Under the pieces are notes generated by a model. That model worked only from the letters and a program-made list of their open reading frames with translations, had not been told where the DNA came from and made no database searches. Positions 20,282-30,206 of a stretch of 64,000 bases of DNA are shown piece after piece. The stretch's first letter is position 1. The number at the start of each line of letters is the position of its first letter. The position numbers and the translations under genes were made by a program. The DNA comes from Desulfuromusa kysingii (GTDB lineage: Bacteria; Desulfobacterota; Desulfuromonadia; Desulfuromonadales; Geopsychrobacteraceae): NCBI RefSeq assembly GCF_900107645.1, contig NZ_FNQN01000009.1:101086-165085 (forward strand). The letters are read 5' to 3'.

Positions 20282-21040
20282 GTGTTAATTCTAGTCACTA
20301 ACGATGATGGCGTTCGCTCTCCGGGACTGCGTGCTCTTGCCTTGGCTCTTGGGGAAATTGGTGATGTTGTCGTTGTTGCCCCAGATCGAAATCGAAGCGC
20401 GGTTGGTCATGCCCTAACTTTGGACCAACCCTTACGTGCAGAAGAGATTAAGACTGATGTATTTGCTGTCGACGGGACACCCACTGATTGCGTTAATTTA
20501 GGCATTCATGGCCTCTTGTCGCAACGGCCCGATCTGGTTGTTTCTGGTATTAACGGTGGGCTTAATGTTGGGGATGATATTTCTTATTCTGGGACCGTTT
20601 GTGCAGCATTAGAGGCAACGTTAATGGGTTTGCCAGCCTTTGCAATTTCTCTTGATACCTCAGGGTGGAATAAGACCGATCTCAGTGTCGCAGCACAGTT
20701 TGCGAAAAAACTGGCGCTAGATATTATCAACCACGGCTTGCCAGAAGAGACCTTTCTTAATGTGAATATCCCTCGTGGTGGATGTTCCGGGGTCGAATTG
20801 ACTACTCAAGGGAAACGCAAATATAGCGAAACAGTGATCGTTAAGGAAGATCCTCGTGGACGTAAATATTACTGGATTGGTGGAACCGAAGCCGGTTTCG
20901 TAGATCTTTCCGGTAGCGATTGCAATGCTGTTCAGCGTGGTTTCATTTCTGTGACCCCTGTCCGGACGAATATGACCCATGAAAAATCTTATATTGTTAT
21001 GCAACAAAAGTTGTTCGATTGTCTGAAGGATAATGCTTGA
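20282..21040 (+). CDS. surE: 5'/3'-nucleotidase SurE
   Basis: Metal-dependent survival-protein nucleotidase, 252 residues. GTG start giving [16 protein letters not shown], with the metal-binding DD pair. [25 protein letters not shown] and [21 protein letters not shown] are SurE motifs. Its stop overlaps the pcm start by 1 bp. The surE-pcm-LysM/LytM-rpoS order is the classic stationary-phase cluster. Confidence 0.96.
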   Translation: MLILVTNDDGVRSPGLRALALALGEIGDVVVVAPDRNRSAVGHALTLDQPLRAEEIKTDVFAVDGTPTDCVNLGIHGLLSQRPDLVVSGINGGLNVGDDISYSGTVCAALEATLMGLPAFAISLDTSGWNKTDLSVAAQFAKKLALDIINHGLPEETFLNVNIPRGGCSGVELTTQGKRKYSETVIVKEDPRGRKYYWIGGTEAGFVDLSGSDCNAVQRGFISVTPVRTNMTHEKSYIVMQQKLFDCLKDNA

Positions 21041-21696
21041 TGGATTTTACAGTTGCACGGCGGCGCATGGTTGAACAACAGATCGCTGCCCGCGGGATTA
21101 CTGACCCACGGGTTCTTTCCGCAATGTTAACAGTCCCCAGACATCTGTTTGTTGGGACGGGATTACAGAGTCATGCTTATAGTGATGCCTCTCTGCCAAT
21201 CGGTGAAAAACAGACAATCTCTCAACCCTATATGGTCGCCGTAATGACCGCAGCTCTTGAATTAAAAGGGGAGGAACGGATACTTGAGGTCGGTACGGGC
21301 TCAGGATATCAGACCGCAGTTTTGTCCCGATTGGTGAAGCGGGTTTATTCTGTTGAGAGGATTCCCATCCTTGCTAGTCGTGCTCGTAAAGTTCTTGATC
21401 AGTTACAGATGAGTAATATTAATATCAAAGTGAGTGATGGCACCGTTGGTTGGCAGGATCAGGCCCCTTTTGCAGGAATTCTCGTGGCCGCTGGTTCTCC
21501 TGATGTTCCTAAAAACTATCTTCAACAGTTGGATGTCGGTGGTAAATTAGTGTTGCCTGTTGGTGATCAGCAACACCAGGTTTTAACCCGCATCATCCGT
21601 CAGGAAGACGGTACTTTCAAACGGGAACAATTGATGGATTGCCGTTTTGTCCCTCTCATTGGTGAGCAGGGATGGCTGTCTGATGCAGTGACTTAA
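21040..21696 (+). CDS. pcm: protein-L-isoaspartate O-methyltransferase
   Basis: Repairs isoaspartyl residues in aged proteins using SAM. The ATG at 21040 overlaps the surE TGA by one base (TGATG); a TTG three bases earlier is less likely. 218 residues. [23 protein letters not shown] and the SAM-binding [19 protein letters not shown] motif are visible. Coupled with surE. Confidence 0.96.
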   Translation: MDFTVARRRMVEQQIAARGITDPRVLSAMLTVPRHLFVGTGLQSHAYSDASLPIGEKQTISQPYMVAVMTAALELKGEERILEVGTGSGYQTAVLSRLVKRVYSVERIPILASRARKVLDQLQMSNINIKVSDGTVGWQDQAPFAGILVAAGSPDVPKNYLQQLDVGGKLVLPVGDQQHQVLTRIIRQEDGTFKREQLMDCRFVPLIGEQGWLSDAVT

Positions 21697-21708
21697 TGGA
21701 TAAATAAC

Positions 21709-22302
21709 ATGACAATCCTGCGGCGACTATATGATTGGGTCCTTTCATGGGCGCAGACTCCCTATGGCGTTTTCGCACTTGCTATCCTTGCCTTTGCTGA
21801 AGCCAGCTTTTTCCCCGTACCCCCAGATGTGCTGTTGATGGCCCTTGCTCTGTCCATGCCGAAAAAAGCTTATCGCTTTGCTTTGATTGCTACGATTGGC
21901 TCTATCGTCGGTGGAGCCCTTGGCTATCTTATTGGATGGGGATTATGGGACAGCGTCGGTCCCTATTTTTATCGCTATGTCCCCGGTGTAACAGTTGAGG
22001 GTTTTGATCATATTGGTAGCCTGTTTAACCTCTATGGCTTCTGGATTATTTTTGCAGCTGGATTTACCCCTATTCCATATAAAATATTTACGATTGGCGC
22101 TGGGGTGTTTAGTGTCAATTTCCCAGTTTTTATGCTGGCCTCTTTGGTGGGGCGAAGTTTGCGATTTTTTCTGGTGGCTGGGATGTTCTATTATTTGGGC
22201 AAGCCTGCACGTGAATTCATTGAAAAATACTTTAATCTTTTGTCTATCTTAGCGCTCCTTGTTATGATTGCGGTCATTCTTCTGTTTAAATTTTATTATT
22301 AG
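21709..22302 (+). CDS. DedA/VTT-type membrane protein (YqaA-like)
   Basis: 197-residue integral membrane protein with several hydrophobic segments (about 15-40, 53-80, 110-135, 140-165, 172-196). Segments FAEASFFPVPPDVLLMALAL and GFTPIPYKIFTIGAGVF match the DedA/VTT fold, whose re-entrant loops carry a conserved proline and charged residue. DedA relatives act in lipid scrambling and envelope homeostasis; the precise substrate here is not shown. It starts 12 bp after pcm in the same operon. Confidence 0.82.
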   Translation: MTILRRLYDWVLSWAQTPYGVFALAILAFAEASFFPVPPDVLLMALALSMPKKAYRFALIATIGSIVGGALGYLIGWGLWDSVGPYFYRYVPGVTVEGFDHIGSLFNLYGFWIIFAAGFTPIPYKIFTIGAGVFSVNFPVFMLASLVGRSLRFFLVAGMFYYLGKPAREFIEKYFNLLSILALLVMIAVILLFKFYY

Positions 22303-22323
22303 CGTCAACATTGGTGGTTAAGG

Positions 22324-23160
22324 ATGCATAAATTTTCTTCGACAGTCTTGCTGCAGACCGTGAATTGTGTGAGGAAAGTTGGTGTGATGTCTTTGCCCTT
22401 GTTCATGACTCTTATTCTCCTCCTGAGTGGATGTGAAGCTGGGATATATCATACTGTAAGACCAGGACAAACCCTTTATCGTATCAGTCGTACCTACAAT
22501 GTTGATGAAGGCTACCTTGCCCGGGTTAATGGCATTGGTGACCCATCACAAATTGCCATCGGCACCCGGATCTTTGTCCCCGGAGCGCAACGGGTATTGC
22601 CGGTTCAGGTTGTGAAAACCAAAACCATCAGTCAACCCAAGCAAAAGACAACCACAAAAGTCACTAAAAAACCTGCTCAAACAAATAAAAAGCCTGTGGT
22701 GGTCACGCAGAAAAAAACGACTATCAAGAAAAAACCAACTTCTTCGATCACTCAAACTAAATCTTCTAAATCAAAAGCGACTTCACTGAAGAGACTCCAA
22801 TGGCCTTTGCGAGGCAAAATTGTCCGCACTTTTAGCAAGCAAGCCACAGCTGGCGGTGGCAAAGGGATAGAGATAGCTGTCCGCAGTGGTAGTGATGTCA
22901 GCGCCAGTGAAGCAGGGAAGGTCATTTATAGTGGCGATGGCGTAAATGGTTACGGATTTCTGGTGATTTTACAACACGAAAATGATTTGTTTACCGTCTA
23001 TGGATTCAACCAAAAAAATCTTGTACACCAGGGTGATTTTGTCAGTAAGGGCGAACGTATTGCCTTAAGTGGTGCTCCGCCTTCGGGAGGGAAGGCGAGG
23101 CTCCACTTTGAAGTGCGCAAAGGGAAGATAGCTGTAGATCCGCTTCAATATTTGCCTTGA
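22324..23160 (+). CDS. NlpD-like LysM/LytM lipoprotein, degenerate peptidase domain
   Basis: 278 residues. A lipoprotein signal (LILLLSGC, lipobox Cys about residue 38) directs it to the envelope. A LysM peptidoglycan-binding domain follows ([18 protein letters not shown], about 43-88), then a Lys/Thr-rich linker and an M23/LytM domain (about 160-278). The first metal motif HxxxD is replaced (GKGIEIA), and the usual YxH motif reads YGFN, so it is probably a non-catalytic amidase activator like NlpD/EnvC rather than an endopeptidase. Its place between pcm and rpoS supports the NlpD role. ATG 22387 is an alternative start. Confidence 0.88.
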   Translation: MHKFSSTVLLQTVNCVRKVGVMSLPLFMTLILLLSGCEAGIYHTVRPGQTLYRISRTYNVDEGYLARVNGIGDPSQIAIGTRIFVPGAQRVLPVQVVKTKTISQPKQKTTTKVTKKPAQTNKKPVVVTQKKTTIKKKPTSSITQTKSSKSKATSLKRLQWPLRGKIVRTFSKQATAGGGKGIEIAVRSGSDVSASEAGKVIYSGDGVNGYGFLVILQHENDLFTVYGFNQKNLVHQGDFVSKGERIALSGAPPSGGKARLHFEVRKGKIAVDPLQYLP

Positions 23161-23218
23161 TGTTTCTTCAACATTGGATGAGTATTCAATATCAGGTTTG
23201 CTCGTTATGGAGGTGGTC

Positions 23219-24175
23219 ATGGATAAGTTTAGTGTAAAAGAGGGGAGCACGAGTTGTGATGACGAATTTGATGAATTTCTTGAAGAACAGCCGATTGCTC
23301 AAACCAGTCCGCAGAAAAACTCTGAAAAAACCTACGCTTCTGCTACGGACCAGGGAGCAACAGATGCCATCAAGCTTTATCTGAAGGACATTCAAAAAAG
23401 CAAGCTCTTGACCGCTGAAGATGAAAGAGAGCTTGCAGGACGCATTGCTAAGGGGGATAACGCCGCCCGTGAGCGGATGATTGAATCTAATCTGCGCTTA
23501 GTCGTTAAAATTGCGAAACGTTATATGAATCGTGGGCTCCCTTTTCTTGATTTGATTGAAGAGGGGAACATGGGGCTGATCAAAGCGGTTGAAAAATTCA
23601 AAGTGAGCAAGGGGTGCCGGTTTTCAACCTATGCGACCTGGTGGATTCGTCAATCGATTGAGCGTTCTATTGTTAATCAGAGTCGAACGATCCGTTTGCC
23701 AGTTCATGTTGCAGACGACATCAACAAATTGGTGAAGGTCAGCAGAGAGTTGGTACAAAAGCTGAAACGTGAACCGGAGGTTGACGAAATTGCTGCTGTC
23801 ATGGGGGTCGAAGTCAGTTATGTGCGGAGAATGCGGCTTCTGGTCAAAAAAACTTATTCTATTGAGCATCCCATGGGAGAAGGTGAAGGGTATAGCCTGA
23901 TCGACACCATTGAAGATTTAAAAGCGGTCGACCCTGAAAATAAAATTGAGGACCTGGACCGTTATAGTCATGTTCAGGAGTGGATGAATGATCTCAATGA
24001 AAATGAGCGTGAAATATTGTCCCTCCGTTTCGGGCTTGGAGATCGCGATCCACAGACATTGGATTTTATCGGTAAAAAATTTGGGGTGACGCGTGAGCGT
24101 ATTCGTCAGATCGAAGCTAAGAGTATTGCAAAGTTAAGAAAATTCATGGAAGGTCATCTTCCAGATGACAGTTAA
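23219..24175 (+). CDS. rpoS: RNA polymerase sigma factor RpoS
   Basis: Stationary-phase sigma-70 family factor. The ATG at 23219 ([12 protein letters not shown]) has GGAGG at 23209-23213; the earlier ATG at 23178-type in-frame starts lack one. 318 residues: region 1.2 ([21 protein letters not shown]), region 2 ([43 protein letters not shown]), region 3, and region 4 ([30 protein letters not shown]). It lacks the long region 1.1 and insert of RpoD. Position after an NlpD-like gene supports RpoS. Confidence 0.93.
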   Translation: MDKFSVKEGSTSCDDEFDEFLEEQPIAQTSPQKNSEKTYASATDQGATDAIKLYLKDIQKSKLLTAEDERELAGRIAKGDNAARERMIESNLRLVVKIAKRYMNRGLPFLDLIEEGNMGLIKAVEKFKVSKGCRFSTYATWWIRQSIERSIVNQSRTIRLPVHVADDINKLVKVSRELVQKLKREPEVDEIAAVMGVEVSYVRRMRLLVKKTYSIEHPMGEGEGYSLIDTIEDLKAVDPENKIEDLDRYSHVQEWMNDLNENEREILSLRFGLGDRDPQTLDFIGKKFGVTRERIRQIEAKSIAKLRKFMEGHLPDDS

Positions 24176-24201
24176 CAATAACGTTTTTTTGGAGTGTAAA
24201 A

Positions 24202-24717
24202 ATGGATCAACTAAAGCAAATTATCCGGGATATTCCTGATTTTCCTAAAAAAGGGATTATTTTTAAAGATATTACTACCCTACTTGCGGATGCAAAGAGC
24301 TTTCACCGGATGGTCGATCTCATGGCTCATCGCTATATCGGTGCAAAGATAGATCAGATCGTCGGGATTGAAGCCCGTGGTTTTCTGTTAGGTTCTGCTC
24401 TGGCCTATAAGTTGGGGACTGGTATCACCTTGGTCCGTAAGCCCGGTAAACTCCCTTTCCAAACTAGCAGTGTCAGCTATGATTTGGAATACGGTCGTGA
24501 CACCCTGGAGATCCATAAGGATGCCTTTAACCCCGGAGACCGGGTCATCATTGCTGACGATTTGCTGGCAACGGGGGGGACGATGGCTGCTGTCGTTGAG
24601 TTGGTCAGGAATAATGGGGGCGTCATCCACGAATGTGCTTTTATGGCTGAGCTTGAGTTTCTGCAAGGCCGAAGAAAGTTGCCAGAGGGGATCGTTTATA
24701 GTCTGTTAAAGTTTTAA
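24202..24717 (+). CDS. apt: adenine phosphoribosyltransferase
   Basis: Salvages adenine to AMP with PRPP. 171 residues. [18 protein letters not shown] and [18 protein letters not shown] are Apt hallmarks; the PRPP loop is [14 protein letters not shown]. The ATG follows GGAGTGTAAAA. It lies 26 bp after rpoS and before tRNA-Arg. Confidence 0.97.
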   Translation: MDQLKQIIRDIPDFPKKGIIFKDITTLLADAKSFHRMVDLMAHRYIGAKIDQIVGIEARGFLLGSALAYKLGTGITLVRKPGKLPFQTSSVSYDLEYGRDTLEIHKDAFNPGDRVIIADDLLATGGTMAAVVELVRNNGGVIHECAFMAELEFLQGRRKLPEGIVYSLLKF

Positions 24718-24743
24718 TTTATCCAATTATGAGCGCAAAGAAC

Positions 24744-24772
24744 TTGTCAAAATAAGTTCTCTACGCTATAAG
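24744..24772 (+). promoter_or_regulatory. promoter of tRNA-Arg(CCU)
   Basis: TTGTCA (24744-24749), 17-bp spacer, TATAAG (24767-24772), about 10 bp before the mature tRNA. Confidence 0.75.
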
Positions 24773-24781
24773 CATCCGCAC

Positions 24782-24858
24782 GGCCCCGTAGCTCAGCTGG
24801 ATAGAGCGGCACCCTCCTAAGGTGATTGTCGGAGGTTCAAATCCTCCCGGGGTCGCCA
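24782..24858 (+). tRNA. tRNA-Arg (anticodon CCU)
   Basis: Cloverleaf with acceptor GGCCCCG/CGGGGTC, D-arm GCTC/GAGC, anticodon loop CTCCTAA (CCU), T-arm GGAGG/CCTCC with TTCAAAT, and encoded CCA. The outermost anticodon-stem pair (G27-A43) is a mismatch. Reads the AGG codon. Confidence 0.95.
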
Positions 24859-25008
24859 ATTTTATTGCTAAGTCATAATTTGTCCTATGACATTTCGTCT
24901 CAATTTATGATATTTTATTTGTCCCTTCATGTTTAGGGATGCGCTATCTTCATACCACTCTCCAGTTTCAAATAAAACAGTAGATAAAGAAGGAAAGTAA
25001 TCCAATAA

Positions 25009-25761
25009 ATGACTGGGCATATTATTACATCAAAGATAAATTCTGCTTATTGTATTCAATTAAATCGGTCAGAGAAGAAAAATGCCCTAACTGCTGAAAT
25101 GTACACAGCGATTGCTGAAGGAATTCAGCATGCAGATGCTGATGACAGTATCAGTGCGACTATTTTGTACGGCGTTGAGGGGTGTTTTACCAGTGGTAAT
25201 GATCTGTCAGGATTCCGAAATGGCCCCGCAGCGAATCGGATTTATCCCCATAATATTTACATTGATGCTTTACGCCATGCGCGAAAACCTGTCATTGCTG
25301 TTGTCGATGGGATTTGTTTGGGGATTGGCACGATCATGCTGTTCCACTGTGATTTTGTTTACGTGAGTCCGCAAACACGTTTCTCCTTGCCCTTTGTTAA
25401 TCTGGGCCTCTCTCCTGAGGGGGGAACCAGCTACATTTTGCCGCATTTGATCGGTTACCAGAAGGCAGCAGAAATCATCTTGCTTGGTGAACCTTTCGGA
25501 GCCGAATTGGCAGAGCGAATCGGGCTGGTGAATGAAATTGTTGCTAGCGACGGTTTAATGGGGCGCGCTCTTGATGTTGTAGAAAAACTTGCGAGTAAGA
25601 ATTTGCAGGCCGTTCTTGCTGCTAAAGCGTTGCTTAAGCGTGGGATGGACGATGCCGTCACAACAGCTCTTGCGCGTGAACTTGATCTGTTCAACGAACG
25701 GATGGAAACGCCAGAGGTCCGTGAAACGATCAACAGTTTTTTTAATAAGAAAAGGATTTAA
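25009..25761 (+). CDS. enoyl-CoA hydratase/isomerase family protein
   Basis: Crotonase-fold enzyme, 250 residues. The oxyanion-hole segments are FTSGNDLSGF (about 65-74) and VDGICLGIGTIML (about 103-115); the acidic catalytic position is in LSPEGGTSYILP, where only one of the two hydratase glutamates is evident, which fits isomerase-like or PaaG-like members as well as hydratases. Start ATG behind AAGGAAAG. It is a single gene between two tRNAs, so the pathway is not indicated. Confidence 0.82.
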   Translation: MTGHIITSKINSAYCIQLNRSEKKNALTAEMYTAIAEGIQHADADDSISATILYGVEGCFTSGNDLSGFRNGPAANRIYPHNIYIDALRHARKPVIAVVDGICLGIGTIMLFHCDFVYVSPQTRFSLPFVNLGLSPEGGTSYILPHLIGYQKAAEIILLGEPFGAELAERIGLVNEIVASDGLMGRALDVVEKLASKNLQAVLAAKALLKRGMDDAVTTALARELDLFNERMETPEVRETINSFFNKKRI

Positions 25762-25830
25762 AGATTATCTGAGAATTCAGTCTCAGGGTTGTTGATTTGT
25801 TGCTCTGGCTGTTTTTGCTGAACACTCTGA

Positions 25831-25859
25831 TTGACACTCTGGTCTGATATTGCTATAAA
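25831..25859 (+). promoter_or_regulatory. promoter of tRNA-Val(CAC)
   Basis: TTGACA (25831-25836), 17-bp spacer, TATAAA (25854-25859): nearly perfect sigma-70 consensus. Confidence 0.8.
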
Positions 25860-25870
25860 AATCGGTATCC

Positions 25871-25945
25871 GGGCGGTTAGCTCAGCGGGAGAGCATTCGC
25901 CTCACACGCGAAGGGTCGTCGGTTCAATCCCGACACTGCCCACCA
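25871..25945 (+). tRNA. tRNA-Val (anticodon CAC)
   Basis: Cloverleaf with acceptor GGGCGGT/ACTGCCC, D-arm GCTC/GAGC, anticodon stem TTCGC/GCGAA and loop CTCACAC (CAC), T-arm GTCGG/CCGAC, encoded CCA. Confidence 0.96.
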
Positions 25946-25955
25946 ATAGAAAATA

Positions 25956-25985
25956 AGAGGTTAACCAGCGGTGGTTAGCCTCTTT
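25956..25985 (+). terminator. terminator after tRNA-Val(CAC)
   Basis: 12-bp stem (25956-25967 with 25972-25983, one G-U pair) and GCGG loop, followed by TTGTGTTT. Confidence 0.75.
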
Positions 25986-26007
25986 GTGTTTGGACGGGAA
26001 ATAATAG

Positions 26008-26667
26008 ATGAACGATCCTGAGAAAGAAATAACACCATTAACGATTGATGATTGGGGTTTGACTGATTATCGGCTTGCTTTCGATAGACAGACAGAGATG
26101 GTGACTGCAAGGTTGTCTGGTCGAGGGGCTGACACCCTAGTGTTTGTTGAGCATCCAGCAACTGTCACCCTCGGGCGGCGCGCAACTGAAGATGACCTGC
26201 ATCTTAGTGAAAAAGGATTTTCAGAGCGTGGAGTGACGTTGCAAAGAATTAATCGAGGGGGCTTAGTCACTGCTCATGAACCCGGTCAACTGGTGGTCTA
26301 TCCGCTCATCGTTTTAAAAAAGCATGACCTGCGTTGGTATGCGAACCGTTTTTTGCAGGTTGTTATCAGCCTCCTTGCTGATTATGGTGTTGTCGGATAT
26401 CTCAAAGATGGGGAACCTGGTGTTTGGGTTAATGGTTGTAAAATCTGTAGCTTTGGGATTGCTCTGAAGAAATGGATTTCTTCCCATGGAATTGCTCTGA
26501 ATATTAATAATTCTCTGGATACATTTACCATGATAGTCCCATGTGGCCGTCCTGATGAAGTGGTCACGTCCTTAGCTCGCGAGTTGGGACGACCCGTTGA
26601 TATGGCTGAAGCAAAGAAACGCTTCAGTAAGCATTTTTGTCAAGCCTTCGCTTATGAAGAAAAATAA
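26008..26667 (+). CDS. lipB: lipoyl(octanoyl) transferase LipB
   Basis: Transfers octanoate from octanoyl-ACP to lipoyl domains of 2-oxoacid dehydrogenases. 219 residues. The catalytic lysine is in CKICSFGIAL and the nucleophilic cysteine in IVPCGRPDE. The usual RGGQxTYHGPGQ motif reads RGGLVTAHEPGQLVVYPL, a few substitutions in a normally rigid stretch. No lipA is adjacent. Confidence 0.9.
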   Translation: MNDPEKEITPLTIDDWGLTDYRLAFDRQTEMVTARLSGRGADTLVFVEHPATVTLGRRATEDDLHLSEKGFSERGVTLQRINRGGLVTAHEPGQLVVYPLIVLKKHDLRWYANRFLQVVISLLADYGVVGYLKDGEPGVWVNGCKICSFGIALKKWISSHGIALNINNSLDTFTMIVPCGRPDEVVTSLARELGRPVDMAEAKKRFSKHFCQAFAYEEK

Positions 26668-26701
26668 TCCTTGGTTTTAAGAATATTAGAAGGAGATTGC
26701 T

Positions 26702-27493
26702 ATGCGCTGTCATGAAGTCGATTATGAAATCTATGGTGATGATATGCAGATGGTTCAAATAGAACTTGATCCAGCCGAAACCGTAGTTGCTGAGGCTGGA
26801 GCTATGACCTATATGGAAGAGGGTATTGCTTTTGAAGCCAGAATGGGTGATGGCTCTGAACCAGATCAAGGTTTGTTTGGAAAATTGCTTGGAGCAGGAA
26901 AGCGTGTCCTCACGGGGGAATCCATCTTCATGACTCATTTTACTAACCAGGGCAGAGGGAAGCAACATGTTGCCTTTGCAGCTCCTTATCCCGGAAAAAT
27001 CATCCCTCTGGACCTTGCCTTGATCCCCGGTGGTGAAATCCTCTGTCAAAAAGACTCCTTTCTCTGTGCTGCATATGGTACTCAGGTTGGTATTGCTTTT
27101 CAACGTCGTCTAGGAACCGGTTTTTTCGGTGGTGAAGGATTTATCCTGCAACGGTTGAACGGCGACGGAATGACCTTTATGCATGCCTGTGGGACCATTA
27201 TTGAGCGCCAATTGAATAATGAAACTTTACGTGTCGATACCGGTTGTCTGGTCGCTTTTGAGCCCAGTGTCGAATACAGTATTGAGCGGGCTGGAAATCT
27301 GAAGAGTATGTTTTTTGGTGGTGAAGGATTATTTTTGGCAACTTTGCGAGGGACCGGGCGTGTTTGGCTGCAAAGTCTACCATTTAGCCGTTTGGCTGAT
27401 CGTATTATCGCCCATGCACCCAAAGCTGGTGGTTCACAAAAAGGTGAAGGATCTTTGTTAGGTGGAATTGGCCGCATGCTGGATGGTGATTAA
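26702..27493 (+). CDS. AIM24/TIGR00266-family protein
   Basis: 263 residues. [31 protein letters not shown] at the N-terminus and repeated glycine-rich beta segments ([22 protein letters not shown]) match the AIM24 family, a double-stranded beta-helix protein of unknown biochemical role (AIM24 is a mitochondrial protein in yeast). Strong Shine-Dalgarno GAAGGAG. Located between lipB and an SDR; no function can be inferred from context. Confidence 0.8.
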   Translation: MRCHEVDYEIYGDDMQMVQIELDPAETVVAEAGAMTYMEEGIAFEARMGDGSEPDQGLFGKLLGAGKRVLTGESIFMTHFTNQGRGKQHVAFAAPYPGKIIPLDLALIPGGEILCQKDSFLCAAYGTQVGIAFQRRLGTGFFGGEGFILQRLNGDGMTFMHACGTIIERQLNNETLRVDTGCLVAFEPSVEYSIERAGNLKSMFFGGEGLFLATLRGTGRVWLQSLPFSRLADRIIAHAPKAGGSQKGEGSLLGGIGRMLDGD

Positions 27494-27512
27494 CTAAGAA
27501 AGAGGGGCTCTG

Positions 27513-28334
27513 ATGAATGATTTAGCTGGAAAAACGCTCTTTATCACTGGAGCAAGTCGCGGGATTGGTTTGGCCGTTGCTTTGAAGGCCGCATCCCAAG
27601 GAGCTAATATTGTTATCGCTGCGAAAACATCGTCTCCGCACCCTAAGCTTCCAGGGACTATATTTACCGCAGCAGAGGAGGTTGAAAAAGCAGGAGGGAA
27701 AGCTTTACCGCTGGTTGTCGATATCCGTGAAGAATCTCAATTGTCTGCCGCAGCTACCACTGCAGCAGAAACCTTTGGTGGTATAGACATTTTGATCAAT
27801 AACGCCAGCGCCATTTTCCTGTCAGGGACTCTCAATACTCCGATGAAGCGTTTTGATCTGATGAATCAGGTCAATGTCCGTGGGACTTTTCTTGCGAGTC
27901 AGGTGTGTCTGCCCCACCTTCTAAAGTCAGATAACCCGCATATCCTCACATTCTCGCCACCGTTAAATTTAAATCCCCGTTGGTTTAAAAATCACACCGC
28001 CTACACGATGGCGAAATATGGGATGAGTATGACAGTTTTGGGGCTGTCAGCAGAATTTTCTGAACAGGGGGTTGCCGTCAATGCCTTATGGCCAAAAACT
28101 GTCATCAATACGGCAGCTTTGGCAATGCTCGGTGGTTTGGTTGATCCACAAAAATGTCGCACCCCTGAGATTATGGCAGATGCTGCTTGTGCGATCCTGT
28201 GTCGTGATAGCCGTACTTGTTCTGGTAACTTTTTTATCGACGAGGATGTTCTGCGGGGACAAGGGGTGACGGATTTTAGCCCTTATGCTGTTGCTGATGG
28301 GAATCAACTTTACCCTGATTTGTTTCTTGACTAA
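27513..28334 (+). CDS. short-chain dehydrogenase, HSDL2-like
   Basis: 273 residues, NAD(P)-binding SDR. TGASRGIGLAVAL is the cofactor motif, INNASAIFL the NNAG equivalent, and YTMAKYGMS the Tyr-x3-Lys active site. The usual catalytic Ser region reads TFSPPLNLNPRWFKNHTAY, characteristic of the HSDL2 subfamily. Substrate unknown. It starts 19 bp after the AIM24-type gene. Confidence 0.85.
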   Translation: MNDLAGKTLFITGASRGIGLAVALKAASQGANIVIAAKTSSPHPKLPGTIFTAAEEVEKAGGKALPLVVDIREESQLSAAATTAAETFGGIDILINNASAIFLSGTLNTPMKRFDLMNQVNVRGTFLASQVCLPHLLKSDNPHILTFSPPLNLNPRWFKNHTAYTMAKYGMSMTVLGLSAEFSEQGVAVNALWPKTVINTAALAMLGGLVDPQKCRTPEIMADAACAILCRDSRTCSGNFFIDEDVLRGQGVTDFSPYAVADGNQLYPDLFLD

Positions 28335-28409
28335 TTATTTAGGCACTTCCTTTGTCTATGTTTGTTGTGCTAAAATAATTATTTAAAATTAATCTCCAAG
28401 GAGCTTTGC

Positions 28410-29270
28410 ATGACGACTAACTTTAAAACCGTAGTTGAGTCCATTAAAGATCTGCCACCGATGCCCGCGGTTGCAGTTAAAGTTATCGAACTATTGAATG
28501 ACCCCAATGTTAACTATGAAAAACTAGGTGCTGTTATTTCCAGTGATCCCGCTGTTTCAGCGCGGATGTTAAAAGTCGCGAACTCAGCCTTCTACAGTAT
28601 GAAGCGACAGATAAAAACGTTGGAGCATGCCATTGCTATTGTTGGTGAGCGGACCCTACGGAGTCTGGTATTAGCCGCAAGCCTCGAAGGTATGAATAAG
28701 TCGTATGGTTTGTTGGAAAAATTACTTTGGGAAGACTCTATCGGTTGCGCTATTGGCTGCCGTATTCTGGCTCGTAAATTTGCGTCAGCTGATCCAGAAG
28801 AGGCCTTTCTGGCTGGTTTGTTTCGCCACCTCGGGAAAACCGTGATGAATTATAGTGATCCGAATGCTTACCGTTCACTGGCTGAAGCGGCCTATTCTGA
28901 GAATATCAGTACCACCGAATTAGAAGGACGATTCTTCCCTTATGCACATGCCGTTGTTGGTGCAGCGGTTTTGGATAAGTGGAACTTTTCCCGCTTTCTG
29001 GTGATGTCAACATTGCATCATGAAGACTTACAAATCTCTCTGGATGATGAAGAACGGGGTGAGGAGCTTTTACGTCTGACAGCAACGGTCAATCTTGCTG
29101 GACATATTTGTCGTAAGCTGGGAATCGGTCAGCGACAACCTGATGAAGAACTTAATTTGGCCAATTGTCATGGCGCAAAAGCACTGGGTTTGAACACAGA
29201 TGAGGTTGAACTGGCACTGGTTGACGTTGAACAGGTGTTTAAAGAAAATCGCGATTACTTTATTGGCTGA
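28410..29270 (+). CDS. HDOD domain protein
   Basis: 286 residues. The HDOD domain occupies about 10-210: LPPMPAVAVKVIELLNDPN, SDPAVSARMLKVANSAFY, and LEHAIAIVGERTLRSLVLAAS. HDOD proteins are signalling scaffolds related to HD phosphohydrolases but lacking the full metal site; they are abundant in Geobacter-type bacteria. No response-regulator or GGDEF domain is attached. Terminator follows. Confidence 0.88.
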   Translation: MTTNFKTVVESIKDLPPMPAVAVKVIELLNDPNVNYEKLGAVISSDPAVSARMLKVANSAFYSMKRQIKTLEHAIAIVGERTLRSLVLAASLEGMNKSYGLLEKLLWEDSIGCAIGCRILARKFASADPEEAFLAGLFRHLGKTVMNYSDPNAYRSLAEAAYSENISTTELEGRFFPYAHAVVGAAVLDKWNFSRFLVMSTLHHEDLQISLDDEERGEELLRLTATVNLAGHICRKLGIGQRQPDEELNLANCHGAKALGLNTDEVELALVDVEQVFKENRDYFIG

Positions 29271-29327
29271 CTCAATTGTGGCTGATCCTGTTCATCAGCT
29301 TTATATAATCCGTTTGTTTGCACTATG

Positions 29328-29351
29328 GGGAGGCTTTTTGCCTCCCTTTTT
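29328..29351 (+). terminator. terminator after the HDOD gene
   Basis: GGGAGGC (29328-29334), TTTTT loop, GCCTCCC (29340-29346), then TTTTT. Confidence 0.8.
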
Positions 29352-29378
29352 ATTTAAACCACTGCTATGATCTGCGCT

Positions 29379-30113
29379 ATGAAAGAACGTCTCGATAAAT
29401 TATTGGTGCAACGTGGATTGACTATCTCACGCGAACGGGCCCGTGCCTTAATTCTTGCAGGTAAAGTCATTGTTGATGACCACCGGATTGATAAGGCTGG
29501 TACGCAGGTACAGAATGACGCTGATGTTCGTATCAAGGGGGACGATATCCCCTATGTTTCTCGTGGTGGGTTAAAGCTGTCGAGAGCTCTTAGTGAATTT
29601 TCCATTGATGTGACCGCTAAAATAGCGCTCGATGTCGGTGCCTCGACAGGTGGTTTTAGCGATTGTTTACTTCAACATGGAGTCAAGAAGGTTTATGCTG
29701 TTGATGTTGGCTATGGACAGCTGGCGTGGAAACTACGGGAAGACCCCCGTATTATCAATTTGGAACGATGTAATATCAGATATTTGCAGCCTGATCAATT
29801 GGAAGATGTTCCTGCTCTGGCAGTGATAGATGCATCTTTTATATCACTTGAGAAAATTTTGCCTAACACTTTGAACTTACTTGCCCTGGATGCTGAAGTT
29901 GTGGCCCTGATTAAACCTCAATTTGAAGTTGGTAGGGGGCGGGTTGGTAAAGGTGGTGTGGTAAAAGACCAGCAGCAGCATACAGAAGTTGTTGAGCAGA
30001 TCTGTCGCTTTACTCAAGACCTGAACTGCACTGTCTTGGGAGTCACTGAAAGCCCAATTTTAGGTCCTAAAGGAAATCGTGAATTTCTTATCTACCTGAA
30101 AAAAAACAGCTAA
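29379..30113 (+). CDS. tlyA: TlyA-family rRNA methyltransferase (S4 + FtsJ)
   Basis: 244 residues from ATG 29379 (MKERLDKLLVQRGL); the ATG at 29367 would add four residues. N-terminal S4 RNA-binding domain (about 1-60), then an FtsJ-like SAM methyltransferase with ALDVGASTGGFSDCLLQ and KPQFEVGRG. TlyA homologues 2'-O-methylate rRNA (16S C1409/23S C1920 in mycobacteria); some annotated TlyA were called haemolysins. No clear Shine-Dalgarno. Monocistronic between two terminators. Confidence 0.9.
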   Translation: MKERLDKLLVQRGLTISRERARALILAGKVIVDDHRIDKAGTQVQNDADVRIKGDDIPYVSRGGLKLSRALSEFSIDVTAKIALDVGASTGGFSDCLLQHGVKKVYAVDVGYGQLAWKLREDPRIINLERCNIRYLQPDQLEDVPALAVIDASFISLEKILPNTLNLLALDAEVVALIKPQFEVGRGRVGKGGVVKDQQQHTEVVEQICRFTQDLNCTVLGVTESPILGPKGNREFLIYLKKNS

Positions 30114-30121
30114 TATAATTC

Positions 30122-30147
30122 GAAGAGCAGTTTATACGCTGCTTTTC
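30122..30147 (+). terminator. hairpin after tlyA, probable terminator
   Basis: GAAGAGCAG (30122-30130) with CTGCTTTTC (30139-30147), 8-nt loop; T-rich distal arm but no long T run behind it. Confidence 0.5.
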
Positions 30148-30206
30148 AATTAGATATCGGTTTAAATTTTTGTTATTATTATCCATAACAATCAAAGGAG
30201 ATCGTG

